A DNA stretch of 64,000 nt from Nocardioides sp. Soil805 (GTDB lineage Bacteria > Actinomycetota > Actinomycetes > Propionibacteriales > Nocardioidaceae). How positions within the stretch are numbered: position 1 is the stretch's first letter; each line of letters opens with the position of its first letter. Shown piece by piece: positions 37,407-45,533 of the stretch. The notes beneath the pieces are model-generated. The model did not search any database. It was not told where the DNA came from and saw only the letters and a list, made by a program, of their open reading frames with translations. The position numbers were made by a program, and so were the translations under genes. The DNA lies in contig NZ_LMSU01000003.1 in assembly GCF_001429625.1 (NCBI RefSeq), positions 419,148 through 483,147 of the forward strand. The letters run 5' to 3'.

Positions 37407-37961
37407 GTGCACACCCTCGTCGTGGCCGCCACCGCCGCCGAAGCAGCCCACGTCCCCGCCCACCTGCCGCTCGTCGTCACCGGTCTCGGCAAGACCGCCG
37501 CGGCCGTCGCGACGACGCGTGCGCTGGCGGCGTACGACGACGTCTCGGGCCTGACCGTGGTCAACATCGGCACCGCCGGCGCCCTGCGCCCGGGGCTCAG
37601 CGGCCTCCACGAGCCGGGCACGGTGCTCAACCACGACATCAACGCCGACATCGTCCGCTCGCTCGGCTACGACCCCGAGGAACGGCTGGAGGTGGGGGAG
37701 TCGGAGGTCGTGCTCGCCACCGGCGACGTCTTCGTCAACGACCCGCTGGTGCGCGACCGCCTCGCGCTCACCGCGCACCTCGTCGACATGGAGGGCTACG
37801 CCGTCGCGTTCGCGGCCCGCTCCTTCGGCGTGCGGGTCCGGCTGGTCAAGCACGTGAGCGACGCGGCCGACGAGTCGGCGATGGACTGGCCGGCGCAGGT
37901 GGAGGCCAGCGCCCTCGTGCTCGGCGCGTGGCTGGAGGACCGGCTCAGCGCGAGCTCGTGA
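37407..37961 (+). CDS. Purine/MTA-type nucleosidase
   Basis: 184 residues, shorter than the ~230 usual for MTAN. HTLVVAATAAEAAHVP at the start, VVNIGTAGALRPGLSG (ribose site), and VDMEGYAVAFAARSFGV (the DMExxAV motif binding purine ribose) identify the phosphorylase/nucleosidase family. Could be a futalosine or MTA/SAH hydrolase; the specificity is not clear. Start chosen from -10 spacing. The 3' end overlaps the convergent LysR-like gene by 17 bp. Confidence 0.8.
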   Translation: MHTLVVAATAAEAAHVPAHLPLVVTGLGKTAAAVATTRALAAYDDVSGLTVVNIGTAGALRPGLSGLHEPGTVLNHDINADIVRSLGYDPEERLEVGESEVVLATGDVFVNDPLVRDRLALTAHLVDMEGYAVAFAARSFGVRVRLVKHVSDAADESAMDWPAQVEASALVLGAWLEDRLSASS

Positions 37962-38535
37962 CGCGGCGCCCGCGGACGACGCCCACGAAGGCCTGGGTCA
38001 CGTCGTCGTCGCGGTCCCGCAGCCAGACCAGGGCGATCGTGGTGGGCTCCAGGTCGCTCACGGGCCGGCTCACGACGTCCTTGCGCTGGAAGAGCCGGGC
38101 GACGCTCATCGGCACGATCACCACCCCGGTGCCGGCCGCCACGGTCTCGATGGCGTCCTTCTCCGACATCGGTGGCCAGTCGAGCTGCTCGGCCGCGGGT
38201 GTCCAGCCGCTCGCGTGCGGGCGCACCAGCTGATCGTCGGCGAGGTCCTCGAGGGTGACCTCGTCGACGGCCGCGACGACGTGCTCGACGCCGGCGACGG
38301 CGACCGGCACCTCGTCGTACAGACGGATGCAGTGGAGGTCCGCGGTGTCGACGGGCAGTCGGACGAGGGCCATGTCGAGGCTGCCGTCGCGGATCCCCTC
38401 CAGCTGCTCCTCCTCGGTGACCGGCACCAGGTCGAGCGGCTCGCGACGACGCTCGCGCCAGGCACGCGCCCACTTGTCGGGGGTAGCGCCGGTCACGAAG
38501 CCGATGCGCAGGGTCGGTCGGCGGGGGTCACTCAC
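37945..38535 (-). CDS. LysR substrate-binding domain without DNA-binding domain
   Basis: 196 residues. LRIGFVTGATPDKWARAWRERR is the start of a LysR-type effector domain (equivalent to residue ~90 of a full regulator); strands LDLVPVTEEEQLEGIRDGSLDMALVRLPV and GTGVVIVPMSVARLF follow. The ~85-residue helix-turn-helix is absent and cannot be found upstream, where the next gene starts divergently 23 bp away. Probably a stand-alone ligand-binding protein, not truncated recently, since it has its own -10 (TAGGCT). Confidence 0.75.
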   Translation of the reverse strand: MSDPRRPTLRIGFVTGATPDKWARAWRERRREPLDLVPVTEEEQLEGIRDGSLDMALVRLPVDTADLHCIRLYDEVPVAVAGVEHVVAAVDEVTLEDLADDQLVRPHASGWTPAAEQLDWPPMSEKDAIETVAAGTGVVIVPMSVARLFQRKDVVSRPVSDLEPTTIALVWLRDRDDDVTQAFVGVVRGRRVTSSR

Positions 38536-38541
38536 CCGGCG

Positions 38542-38551
38542 AGCCTAGGGT
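38542..38551. promoter_or_regulatory. Overlapping divergent -10 boxes
   Basis: AGCCTAGGGT contains TAGGCT on the minus strand (38542-38547, 6 nt before GTG 38535) and TAGGGT on the plus strand (38546-38551, 7 nt before GTG 38559). The two boxes share 2 bp. Confidence 0.55.
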
Positions 38552-38558
38552 GACGGGT

Positions 38559-39170
38559 GTGATCACGCACGTGCTGCTCGACGCCGACGGCGTCCTCCAG
38601 GACCTGCCCGGCGGCTGGTACGCCGCGATGGAGCCGTTCCTCGGCGACCGCGCCCGCGAGTTCCTGCACCGGACGTGGGCCGACGAGCTGCCGACGCTCA
38701 GCGGCCAGGGCGACTACCTGCCCATGCTGGAGGCGACGCTGCGCGAGTACGGCGTCACCACGCCGGTCGCCGAGGTCTACGCCGCCGTGTGGCACCGCAT
38801 CGAGGAGGTCTCGACGTCCTTCGAGGTCGTCGCCGCGCTGCGGCGGGCCGGCTACGGCGTGCACCTGGCCACCAACCAGGAGCGCCACCGGGGCGCCTAC
38901 ATGCACGACGTCCTCGGCTACCGCGACCGCTTCGACGTCAGCGCCTACTCGTGGGAGGTGGGGGCCGCGAAGCCGGACCCGGAGTTCTTCCACCGGGTCG
39001 TCGAGAGGATCGCGGTGCCGGCCGGTGAGGTGCTCTTCGTCGACGACAACGAGGCCAACGTCGAGGGTGCACGGGCCGCGGGGCTCGTCGCCGAGCACTG
39101 GCACTTCGAGCGGGGACCCGGGTCCCTCGTGTCGGTTCTGGCAGCGCACGGGGTATCCACGGGGCGCTAG
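38559..39170 (+). CDS. HAD-superfamily hydrolase
   Basis: 203 residues. Motif I VLLDADGVLQDLPG has DADG in place of DxDGT; ATNQERHRGAYMHDVLGYRDRFD (motif II region), then AAKPDPEFFHRVVERI (Lys) and VLFVDDNEANVEGARAAGL (acidic pair). Cap domain between ~20 and ~90. Phosphatase of unknown substrate. GTG 38559 is preferred over 38550 by -10 spacing (TAGGGT, 7 nt). Confidence 0.85.
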   Translation: MITHVLLDADGVLQDLPGGWYAAMEPFLGDRAREFLHRTWADELPTLSGQGDYLPMLEATLREYGVTTPVAEVYAAVWHRIEEVSTSFEVVAALRRAGYGVHLATNQERHRGAYMHDVLGYRDRFDVSAYSWEVGAAKPDPEFFHRVVERIAVPAGEVLFVDDNEANVEGARAAGLVAEHWHFERGPGSLVSVLAAHGVSTGR

Positions 39171-39176
39171 GCGGCG

Positions 39177-39182
39177 TACGGT
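39177..39182 (+). promoter_or_regulatory. -10 box of small membrane protein gene
   Basis: TACGGT, 6-nt gap to the ATG at 39189. Confidence 0.4.
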
Positions 39183-39188
39183 GCCCGC

Positions 39189-39380
39189 ATGACGTGGCTG
39201 CTGCTCGGCGCCCTGGTGGTGTTCTTCGTCGTGTGCAACATCGTGCTCGAGCGCCGGTGGCGCAACGACCCGGACGGGCTGATGCAGACCGACGCGCCGG
39301 GTGTGCCCGGCCTCGGCGAGGCACCGATCCGCGTCCACCACCGCATGGGCCCCTCGGCCCGCCCCCGCCGGGCGCGCTGA
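39189..39380 (+). CDS. Small membrane-anchored protein (63 aa)
   Basis: Single N-terminal membrane helix (MTWLLLGALVVFFVVCNIVLE) followed by a basic, Pro-rich tail (RRWRNDPDGLMQTDAPGV...MGPSARPRRAR). Possibly inner-membrane with the tail in the cytosol. Its 3' end overlaps the annotated start of the MFS gene by 80 bp, so one of the two starts is probably wrong. Not recognised as a named family. Confidence 0.6.
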   Translation: MTWLLLGALVVFFVVCNIVLERRWRNDPDGLMQTDAPGVPGLGEAPIRVHHRMGPSARPRRAR

Positions 39381-41076
39381 CCGGACGCTCGCGACGCGCA
39401 CCCACTGGCTGGCCGACGCCGGCGCCGCGTTCACCAGCAACGCCCGCAACCCCGACCTCCGCCGGGCCCAGCTGAGCTTCCTCGGCGCATGGACGGCCGA
39501 GTGGGCGTTCACCGTCGCGCTGGGCATCGTGGCCTATCGCGACGGTGGCGCGGCGGCCCTCGGGCTGGTGGGGCTGCTGCGGATGGTCCCGTCGGCCATC
39601 TGCGCACCGCTGCTCTCGCCCTTCGCCGACCGCGGACGCCGGGAGCGCGTCCTGGTGGTCGTGTCCACGGTGCGCGGCGCCGCGACCGCCGCGGCCGCCG
39701 TCGTCGCCGCGGTGGGGGGCGCGCCGGTCGCGATCTACGCCCTGGCCGTGGTGTCGACGATCGCGGCGACGCTCTTCCGACCGGCGCACTCCGCGTTGCT
39801 GCCCTCGCTGTGCCGGACGGGGCACGAGCTGATCAGCGCCAACGTCGTGCGCGGGATGCTCGACTCCCTCGCCACCCTCGTCGGTCCCCTCATCGCTGCG
39901 GTGCTCCTCGAGGTCGCCGACGTGGAGGTCGTCTTCGCCGTGGCCGCCGCCGCGTCCCTGTGGTCGGCCGGGCTCCTGCTCCGCCTGCGGTACGACGCCC
40001 CGCCCCGCCCGTCCGCGACGTCCCGACGCCGCCTGGTGCACGAGGCGGTCGAGGGCCTCGGCGTCGTCGTCCACCACCGCGACCTGGTCCTCGTGCTCGG
40101 TCTGGCGGCGGCACAGTCCTTCACGCGCGGCGCGCTGACCGTGTTCTCGGTCGTCGTCTCCATCGAGCTGCTCGGTCGGGGGGAGCCGGGCGCCGGCACC
40201 CTCATGACCGCCGTCGGCGTGGGCGCCGTCCTGGGCTCGCTCGCGGCGTCGCTCCTCGTCGGCACGCGACGGCTCGGCGCATGGTTCGCCGTCGGGGTCG
40301 CCCTCTGGGGCCTGCCGCTGGTGCTCGTCGGCCTCGTGCCACGAGACGTCGCGGCACTGGGCTTCCTGGCCCTGGTCGGCGTCGGCAACGCGCTGATCGA
40401 CGTGGCCGGCTTCACCCTCCTGGGCCGGATGGCACCCGACGAGGTGCTGGCCCGGGTGTTCGGGGTGCTCGAGAGCCTCGTGGCGCTGTCCATCGGGGTC
40501 GGGGCCGTGGTCGCGTCGTGGGCGGTCGAGGTGGCGGGCGTGCGTGCAGCGCTGGTGGGGATCGGACTCGTGTGCCCCGTCCTGGCGGTGGCGTCCTGGT
40601 GGCGGCTGCGAGCGCTCGATCGCACCGTGGTCGTGCACGACGCGGACGTCAGCCTGCTCCAGCGGGTGCCCATGCTGCGCACGCTGCCGCTGCCGTCGGT
40701 GGAGCAGCTGGCCCGGGGCCTGGAGGCGGTCGAGGTCGCGGCCGGCGCCGTGGTCTTCAGCCAGGGCAACGCCGGGGACCGCTTCTACGTGGTCGAGTCG
40801 GGTGAGGTCGAGGTGGTGGGGGACGGACGGGTGGTGGCCACCCTCGGGCCCGGCGAGGGCTTCGGGGAGATCGCCCTGCTGCGGCGTACCCCTCGGACGG
40901 CCACGGTGCTGGCGCGCAGCGACGTACGACTGCGGGCGCTGCTCTCGGACCGGTTCCTGCCCGTGGTCCTGGGCTACGTCCCGAGCGCGCGGGAGGCCGG
41001 ACGCGGTGTCGACGCACTGCTGGACCGCTACGACCCGGATCGCCCGTCGGAGAACCCGCCGCCGTCGCGCCCTTGA
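39301..41076 (+). CDS. MFS transporter fused to a cyclic-nucleotide-binding domain
   Basis: 591 residues from the only upstream in-frame GTG; homology begins near 39391 (LATRTHWLADAGAAFTSNARNP). Residues ~45-440 hold about 10-12 membrane helices of an MFS_3/enterobactin-exporter-like transporter. Residues ~460-570 form a CNB domain with VVFSQGNAGDRFYVVESGEVEVV and the phosphate-binding cassette GEGFGEIALLRRTPRTATV (Glu, Arg, Thr for cyclic nucleotide). Export or gating under cAMP control is inferred. A DUF2652 gene follows at 30 bp. Confidence 0.82.
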   Translation: MCPASARHRSASTTAWAPRPAPAGRADRTLATRTHWLADAGAAFTSNARNPDLRRAQLSFLGAWTAEWAFTVALGIVAYRDGGAAALGLVGLLRMVPSAICAPLLSPFADRGRRERVLVVVSTVRGAATAAAAVVAAVGGAPVAIYALAVVSTIAATLFRPAHSALLPSLCRTGHELISANVVRGMLDSLATLVGPLIAAVLLEVADVEVVFAVAAAASLWSAGLLLRLRYDAPPRPSATSRRRLVHEAVEGLGVVVHHRDLVLVLGLAAAQSFTRGALTVFSVVVSIELLGRGEPGAGTLMTAVGVGAVLGSLAASLLVGTRRLGAWFAVGVALWGLPLVLVGLVPRDVAALGFLALVGVGNALIDVAGFTLLGRMAPDEVLARVFGVLESLVALSIGVGAVVASWAVEVAGVRAALVGIGLVCPVLAVASWWRLRALDRTVVVHDADVSLLQRVPMLRTLPLPSVEQLARGLEAVEVAAGAVVFSQGNAGDRFYVVESGEVEVVGDGRVVATLGPGEGFGEIALLRRTPRTATVLARSDVRLRALLSDRFLPVVLGYVPSAREAGRGVDALLDRYDPDRPSENPPPSRP

Positions 41077-41106
41077 GGGTGGCGTCCGGGTCTGCGACTG
41101 TGAGGC

Positions 41107-41820
41107 ATGTCGTCGGTCCGCGCCCTCATGCTCATCGCGGACATCGGCGGCTACACCGAGTACATGAGCACCCACCGGATGAGCCTCGCGCACGCGCAGG
41201 TCAACACCGGTCGCCTCCTGGAGCGGGTGATCGACGCGGCGCCCGGCCTCGAGCTGATCGAGATCGAGGGCGATGCCGCGTTCCTGTACCGCGAGGCCGG
41301 CTCGACGGCCCCGGACCTGCTGGTCCGCGAGGTCACGGACCTGGCCGCGGCCATGCACCGGGCCTTCCACCTCGAGCGTGAGTACGTCGCGCGCAACCTC
41401 TGCCCGTGCTCCGGGTGCAAGCAGGCGGCCAACCTCACGCTCAAGTTCGTGGCCCACGTCGGCGACGTCGCCACCCAGACCATCCGCCAGCGCCGCAAGC
41501 TCGTCGGCATCGACGTCATCCTGGTCCACCGGCTGCTGAAGAACACGGTCCCGGTGCGGGAGTACGTGCTGCTCACCGACGACCTCCTGCACGACTCGTC
41601 CAGCCTCCGCGACTCGACGAGGGAGATCTCGCCGGACGTCGAGGGCTTCGGGCCGGTCCGGGCCCACTACGTCGACGTGATGTCCCTGGACCCAGCCGCA
41701 GCGCCGCTCCCGGGCCCTACGTGGCGGGGACGCCTGGCGCGCACGGCGTACGCCGCGGGTGCCGGCCTGCCGTACATGCTCGGCCGCCGGCGCCGGCACC
41801 CCGTGGGGGCGGCCAAATGA
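41107..41820 (+). CDS. DUF2652 protein, class III cyclase-like
   Basis: 237 residues. N-terminal ALMLIADIGGYTEYMSTHRMSLAHAQ and LELIEIEGDAAFLYRE show the DxxGYT...EGDAxF pattern of class III nucleotidyl cyclases, but the second metal Asp site is altered. A Cys cluster LCPCSGCKQAANLTLKFVAHVG is a DUF2652 feature. Next to a transporter with a cyclic-nucleotide-binding domain, so it may make or sense a cyclic nucleotide (inference). C-terminal ~40 residues are basic. Confidence 0.78.
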   Translation: MSSVRALMLIADIGGYTEYMSTHRMSLAHAQVNTGRLLERVIDAAPGLELIEIEGDAAFLYREAGSTAPDLLVREVTDLAAAMHRAFHLEREYVARNLCPCSGCKQAANLTLKFVAHVGDVATQTIRQRRKLVGIDVILVHRLLKNTVPVREYVLLTDDLLHDSSSLRDSTREISPDVEGFGPVRAHYVDVMSLDPAAAPLPGPTWRGRLARTAYAAGAGLPYMLGRRRRHPVGAAK

Positions 41821-41824
41821 AGAA

Positions 41825-41848
41825 AAGGCCCCGTGGAGCCGGGGCCTT
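41825..41848. terminator. Terminator between DUF2652 gene and tRNA-Leu
   Basis: AAGGCCCC / GGGGCCTT stem with an 8-nt loop, flanked by A-rich sequence on the left (GAAAA); works for the convergent tRNA on the minus strand as well. Confidence 0.75.
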
Positions 41849-41853
41849 CTCAG

Positions 41854-41939
41854 TGTCCGAGGGGGGACTTGAACCCCCACGCCCTAATACGGGCACTAGC
41901 ACCTCAAGCTAGCGCGTCTGCCAATTCCGCCACCCGGAC
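41854..41939 (-). tRNA. tRNA-Leu (anticodon GAG)
   Basis: Acceptor stem GTCCGGG pairs with CTCGGAC (one G-U). Anticodon stem CTAGC / GCTAG encloses TTGAGGT, giving anticodon GAG. Long variable arm and T-loop GTTCAAGTC are typical of class II tRNA-Leu. CCA is not encoded. 86 nt including the discriminator A. No integrase lies beside it. Confidence 0.93.
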
Positions 41940-42017
41940 GAGTGCTGGAGAACCGTAGCAAAGCGCCGACCCAATGCTCGAATCGGGGTCGCCCGTCCTC
42001 TGGGGCAGGATGGGGCC

Positions 42018-43352
42018 ATGGCTGACGAGACCTCGGTGACCTCGATCGATCCCGCCCACGACCCCGCCGCGGAGGTGGTCGAGCTGTGCCGGGAGCTGAT
42101 CCGGATCGACACCTCCAACTACGGCGACGAGGAGGGCCCGGGGGAGCGCAAGGCCGCGGAGTACGTCGCCACCCTGCTCGACGAGGTGGGCATCGAGTCG
42201 CGCCTCTACGAGTCCGAGCCGGGGCGCACGTCCCTGGTCGCCCGCTGGGGCGGGTCGTCGTCGGGCAAGCCTCCGCTGCTGGTGCACGGCCACCTCGACG
42301 TCGTGCCCGCGGCGGCCGAGGACTGGCAGGTCGACCCGTTCTCCGGCGAGGTGCAGGACGGGTTCGTCTGGGGCCGCGGGGCCGTGGACATGAAGGACTT
42401 CGACGCGATGCTGCTCAGCACCGTCCGGGCGCGTGCCCGCGCCGGCCGGCTGCCCGACCGCGAGCTGGTGCTGTGCCTGACCGCCGACGAGGAGGCCGGG
42501 GGTCACAAGGGTGCCGAGGTCATCGTCGAGCAGCACCCGGACGAGATCGCCGACTGCACCGAGGCGATCGGCGAGGTCGGCGGCTTCAGCGCCACCGTCC
42601 GCGGCCGTCGGATCTACCTCATCGAGGCGGCCGAGAAGGGCATGGCCTGGATGAAGCTCACCGCCCGCGGGCGTGCCGGCCACGGCTCGATGATCAACAC
42701 CGACAACGCGGTCACCCGGCTCAGCGGCGCCGTCGCCCGCATCGGGGCGCACGAGTGGCCGGTGCGGCTCACGCCCACGATGGAGGTGCTGCTCGCCACC
42801 GTCGCGGACATCGCCGGCACCGAGGCGACGCCGGAGAACGCCCCGGCGCTGATCGAGGAGTTCGGCAGCGCCGCCCGGATGCTCGGCGCGGTGATCCGCA
42901 ACACCGCCAACCCGACGATGCTCGGCGCGGGCTACAAGGTCAACGTGATCCCCACGGAGGCCACGGCCCACGTCGACGGCCGCTTCCTGCCCGGCTACGA
43001 GGACGAGTTCTTCGACACCCTGCGCGAGCTGTGCGGCGAGGGCGTGGACATCGACTTCCTGTCGCACCAGCAGCCGTGGGAGATGCCCTACGAGGGCCAC
43101 CTCGTCGACGCGATGACCCGGTCCCTGCTGGCCGAGGACCCCGACGCCGTGGTCGCGCCGTACCTCATGAGCGGCGGCACCGACGCCAAGCACTTCACCA
43201 AGCTGGGGATGACGTCGTACGGCTTCGCGCCGCTGCGGCTGCCTGCGGACCTCGACTTCACCGCGCTCTTCCACGGGGTCGACGAGCGGGTGCCGGTCGA
43301 CGCGCTGGAGTTCGGCGCGCGGGTGTTCGACCGGTTCCTCGACGAGCTCTGA
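42018..43352 (+). CDS. M20/M28-type metallopeptidase (succinyl-diaminopimelate desuccinylase-like)
   Basis: 444 residues. Zinc ligands and catalytic residues: VHGHLDVVPAA (His, catalytic Asp), RGAVDMKDFDAMLL (bridging Asp), LTADEEAGGHKGA (Glu pair), and C-terminal LMSGGTDAKHF and FHGVDERV (His). Dimerisation domain at ~210-320. Cytosolic, no signal peptide. M20 family is secure; the amino-acid substrate is not. A hairpin follows the stop. Confidence 0.9.
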   Translation: MADETSVTSIDPAHDPAAEVVELCRELIRIDTSNYGDEEGPGERKAAEYVATLLDEVGIESRLYESEPGRTSLVARWGGSSSGKPPLLVHGHLDVVPAAAEDWQVDPFSGEVQDGFVWGRGAVDMKDFDAMLLSTVRARARAGRLPDRELVLCLTADEEAGGHKGAEVIVEQHPDEIADCTEAIGEVGGFSATVRGRRIYLIEAAEKGMAWMKLTARGRAGHGSMINTDNAVTRLSGAVARIGAHEWPVRLTPTMEVLLATVADIAGTEATPENAPALIEEFGSAARMLGAVIRNTANPTMLGAGYKVNVIPTEATAHVDGRFLPGYEDEFFDTLRELCGEGVDIDFLSHQQPWEMPYEGHLVDAMTRSLLAEDPDAVVAPYLMSGGTDAKHFTKLGMTSYGFAPLRLPADLDFTALFHGVDERVPVDALEFGARVFDRFLDEL

Positions 43353-43373
43353 TCCCGCACCCGAGCGCGCGTG

Positions 43374-43429
43374 GTTGGGGACGATCCGGTGGGTGAACCG
43401 GCCGATCCACCCACCAGGTCGTCCCGAAC
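43374..43429. terminator. Large imperfect hairpin between convergent genes
   Basis: Two 22-nt arms (43374-43395 and 43408-43429) match at 19 of 22 positions, with a 12-nt loop. It lies between the M20 peptidase stop and the DUF5703 stop. Confidence 0.6.
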
Positions 43430-43457
43430 TACGCAGGCGGGGGCGACCTACGAGGGC

Positions 43458-43685
43458 TCAGCCGGCGAAGAGGGTCAGCCGCTGGCGGATGATCTTGCGG
43501 CGCAGCACGACGCGGCGTACGCCGTCGTTGCCGATCCGCAGCCGATCGAGCTCCCAGCCGCCGTGCTCGGCACGCTCGACGAGCATCCGGGTGACGACGT
43601 TGCGCGAGAAGTCGCGGGGGAGCGTCATCGTCTCGAACTCCCACTCCACCCCGGCCCGCGGCGGGCGCCGGTGCGCGCGAGCCAT
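43458..43685 (-). CDS. DUF5703 small protein
   Basis: 75 residues. The core VEWEFETMTLPRDFSRNVVTRML and AEHGGWELDRLRIGNDGVRRVVLRRKIIRQ is the DUF5703 signature, a small actinobacterial family of unknown role. Basic, no membrane segment. The ATG at 43685 overlaps the aldo/keto reductase stop by one base (TGATG), so it is made from the same transcript. Confidence 0.82.
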   Translation of the reverse strand: MARAHRRPPRAGVEWEFETMTLPRDFSRNVVTRMLVERAEHGGWELDRLRIGNDGVRRVVLRRKIIRQRLTLFAG

Positions 43686-44632
43686 CAGTCCCCGCTCACG
43701 TCGTCGAGGGCGTCCACGATCTCCCGCGGCAGGCTCAGCTCCTCGATCCCGAGGGCGCCGCGCAGCTGGGAGGCGGTCCGCGCGCCCACGATCGGGGAGG
43801 TGACGCCCGGCCGGTCCCGGACCCACACCAGCGCCACCTCGAGCGGCGACCAGCCCAGCCCGTCGGCCGCCCGCGCGACGCCCTCCACGATCGAGCGGCC
43901 CCGCTCGTCGAGGTAGACGCCCACGAACCCGCCGAAGTGCTCGGTGGCGCCGCGCGAGTCCGACGGCGTGCCCGATCGGTACTTGCCGGTCAGCACCCCG
44001 CGTCCGAGCGGCGACCAGGGGAGCACCCCGAGCCCGAGGGCACGGGCCGCGGGCACGACCTCGTGCTCGATCCCGCGGTTGAGCAGCGAGTACTCGACCT
44101 GGGTGGAGGCCAGCGTCGCGCGGCCCGGCACGGCGCGCTGCCAGGTGGCCGCCTGGGCGGTCTGCCAGCCGCTGTAGTTCGAGACCCCGACGTACGACGC
44201 CCTCCCGGACGTGATCGCCAGGTCCAGCGCGGTGAGCGTCTCCTCGAGCGGCGTGTCGTCGGTCCACACGTGCACCTGCCACAGGTCCACGTGGTCGACA
44301 CCGAGCCGCTTCAGCGACGCGTCGAGGGAGGTGAGCAGGTGGCCGCGGGAGGTGTCGGTGACGCGCTGGCCGGTGCGGCGCGAGATGCCGGCCTTGGTCG
44401 CCAGCACGATCTCGTCACGACCCACGACGTCGCCGATGAGAGTGCCGATGAGCTCCTCGCTGGCCCCGTCGCCGTACCCGGCCGCGGTGTCGAGCAGGGT
44501 GCCGCCCGCCTCGGCGAACGCGATGAGCTGGTCGCGGGCCTCGTGCTCGTCGGTGTCGCGGCCCCACGTCATGGTGCCGAGGCCGAGCCGGGACACCTTG
44601 AGGCCGGTCGAGCCGAGAGAGCGCTGCTGCAT
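43685..44632 (-). CDS. Aldo/keto reductase
   Basis: 315 residues, NADPH-dependent (beta/alpha)8 barrel. Catalytic tetrad visible: LLDTAAGYGDGASEE (Asp, Tyr), VLATKAGIS (Lys), WQVHVWTDD (His). Cofactor region GARTASQLRGALG. TAATCT (44640-44645, minus strand) lies 7 nt before ATG 44632 and selects it over upstream ATGs at 44650 and 44683. Followed by the coupled DUF5703 gene. Confidence 0.9.
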   Translation of the reverse strand: MQQRSLGSTGLKVSRLGLGTMTWGRDTDEHEARDQLIAFAEAGGTLLDTAAGYGDGASEELIGTLIGDVVGRDEIVLATKAGISRRTGQRVTDTSRGHLLTSLDASLKRLGVDHVDLWQVHVWTDDTPLEETLTALDLAITSGRASYVGVSNYSGWQTAQAATWQRAVPGRATLASTQVEYSLLNRGIEHEVVPAARALGLGVLPWSPLGRGVLTGKYRSGTPSDSRGATEHFGGFVGVYLDERGRSIVEGVARAADGLGWSPLEVALVWVRDRPGVTSPIVGARTASQLRGALGIEELSLPREIVDALDDVSGD

Positions 44633-44639
44633 GCGGCAG

Positions 44640-44645
44640 AGATTA
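44640..44645 (-). promoter_or_regulatory. -10 box of aldo/keto reductase gene
   Basis: TAATCT on the minus strand, 7-nt gap to the ATG at 44632; fixes the start. Confidence 0.45.
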
Positions 44646-44694
44646 GTCATGCACGCCACGGCGGGCCCTCCGGCTCGCCGCAATCGCCTCCCCG

Positions 44695-44700
44695 TAGGCT
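44695..44700 (+). promoter_or_regulatory. -10 box of uppP
   Basis: TAGGCT, 8-nt gap to the GTG at 44709. Confidence 0.4.
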
Positions 44701-44708
44701 CCTGCGGC

Positions 44709-45533
44709 GTGTGGGATCTCCTTCAGGCCATCGTCCTCGGCACCATCCAGGGACTCACCGAGTTCCTGCCGATCTCCAGCAGTGCGCACCTGCGGATCTT
44801 CCCGGAGCTCTTCGGTTGGGGCGACCCGGGCGCCGCGTTCACGGCGGTCATCCAGATCGGCACCGAGCTGGCGGTCCTCATCTACTTCCGTCACGACATC
44901 TGGCGCATCGGCAAGGCGTGGGTGCTCTCGCTGTTCAAGCCGGAGTGGCGCGGACAGTTCGACGCCCGGATGGGCTGGTTCATCATCATCGGCTCGCTGC
45001 CGATCGTGGTGCTGGGCGTGCTGCTCAAGGACGTCATCGAGGAGGACTTCCGCAACCTGTGGATCGTCGGCACCACGCTCATCGTCATGGGCATCGTGCT
45101 CGGTCTCGCCGACCGCTTCAGCACCGACGACCGCGAGATCAAGCAGATCACCCTGCGCGACGCGCTCCTGATGGGGCTCGCGCAGGCGATGGCGCTCATC
45201 CCGGGCGTCTCGCGCAGCGGTGCGACGATCTCCATGGGCCGGGTGCTGGGCTTTCAGCGCGAGGCCGCCACCCGCTACGCGTTCCTGCTCGCCATCCCCG
45301 CGGTCGTCGGGGCCGGCCTCTTCGAGCTCAAGGAGATCCCGCACGGCGACAACACCTACGGCTGGGGCCCGACGATCGTGGCGACCGTCGTCTCCTTCGT
45401 CGTCGGGTACGCCGCGATCGCCTGGCTGCTGCGCTACGTCTCGACCAACTCCTACACGCCGTTCGTGATCTACCGCGTCGTGCTCGGTGCCGCGACCCTC
45501 ATCCTGCTCGCGACCGGCGTGCTGTCCGCCTGA
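44709..45533 (+). CDS. uppP: Undecaprenyl-diphosphatase
   Basis: 274 residues, about eight membrane helices. Motifs GLTEFLPISSSAHL (common form has SGHL) and LIPGVSRSGATISMG (catalytic Ser/Arg). Recycles undecaprenyl diphosphate to the monophosphate for cell-wall synthesis. GTG 44709, VWDLLQAIVLGTIQG. The 3' end overlaps the convergent MFS gene by 35 bp. Confidence 0.95.
   Translation: MWDLLQAIVLGTIQGLTEFLPISSSAHLRIFPELFGWGDPGAAFTAVIQIGTELAVLIYFRHDIWRIGKAWVLSLFKPEWRGQFDARMGWFIIIGSLPIVVLGVLLKDVIEEDFRNLWIVGTTLIVMGIVLGLADRFSTDDREIKQITLRDALLMGLAQAMALIPGVSRSGATISMGRVLGFQREAATRYAFLLAIPAVVGAGLFELKEIPHGDNTYGWGPTIVATVVSFVVGYAAIAWLLRYVSTNSYTPFVIYRVVLGAATLILLATGVLSA

Noticed and set aside
38938..41880. 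980-residue open frame on the minus strand
   Set aside because: Opposite the MFS and DUF2652 genes; rich in His/Gln/Arg with no known motif. A shadow of the true coding strand.
41854..41939. tRNA-Leu as an integration site
   Set aside because: No integrase, direct repeat or compositional break on either side; genes are ordinary on both flanks.
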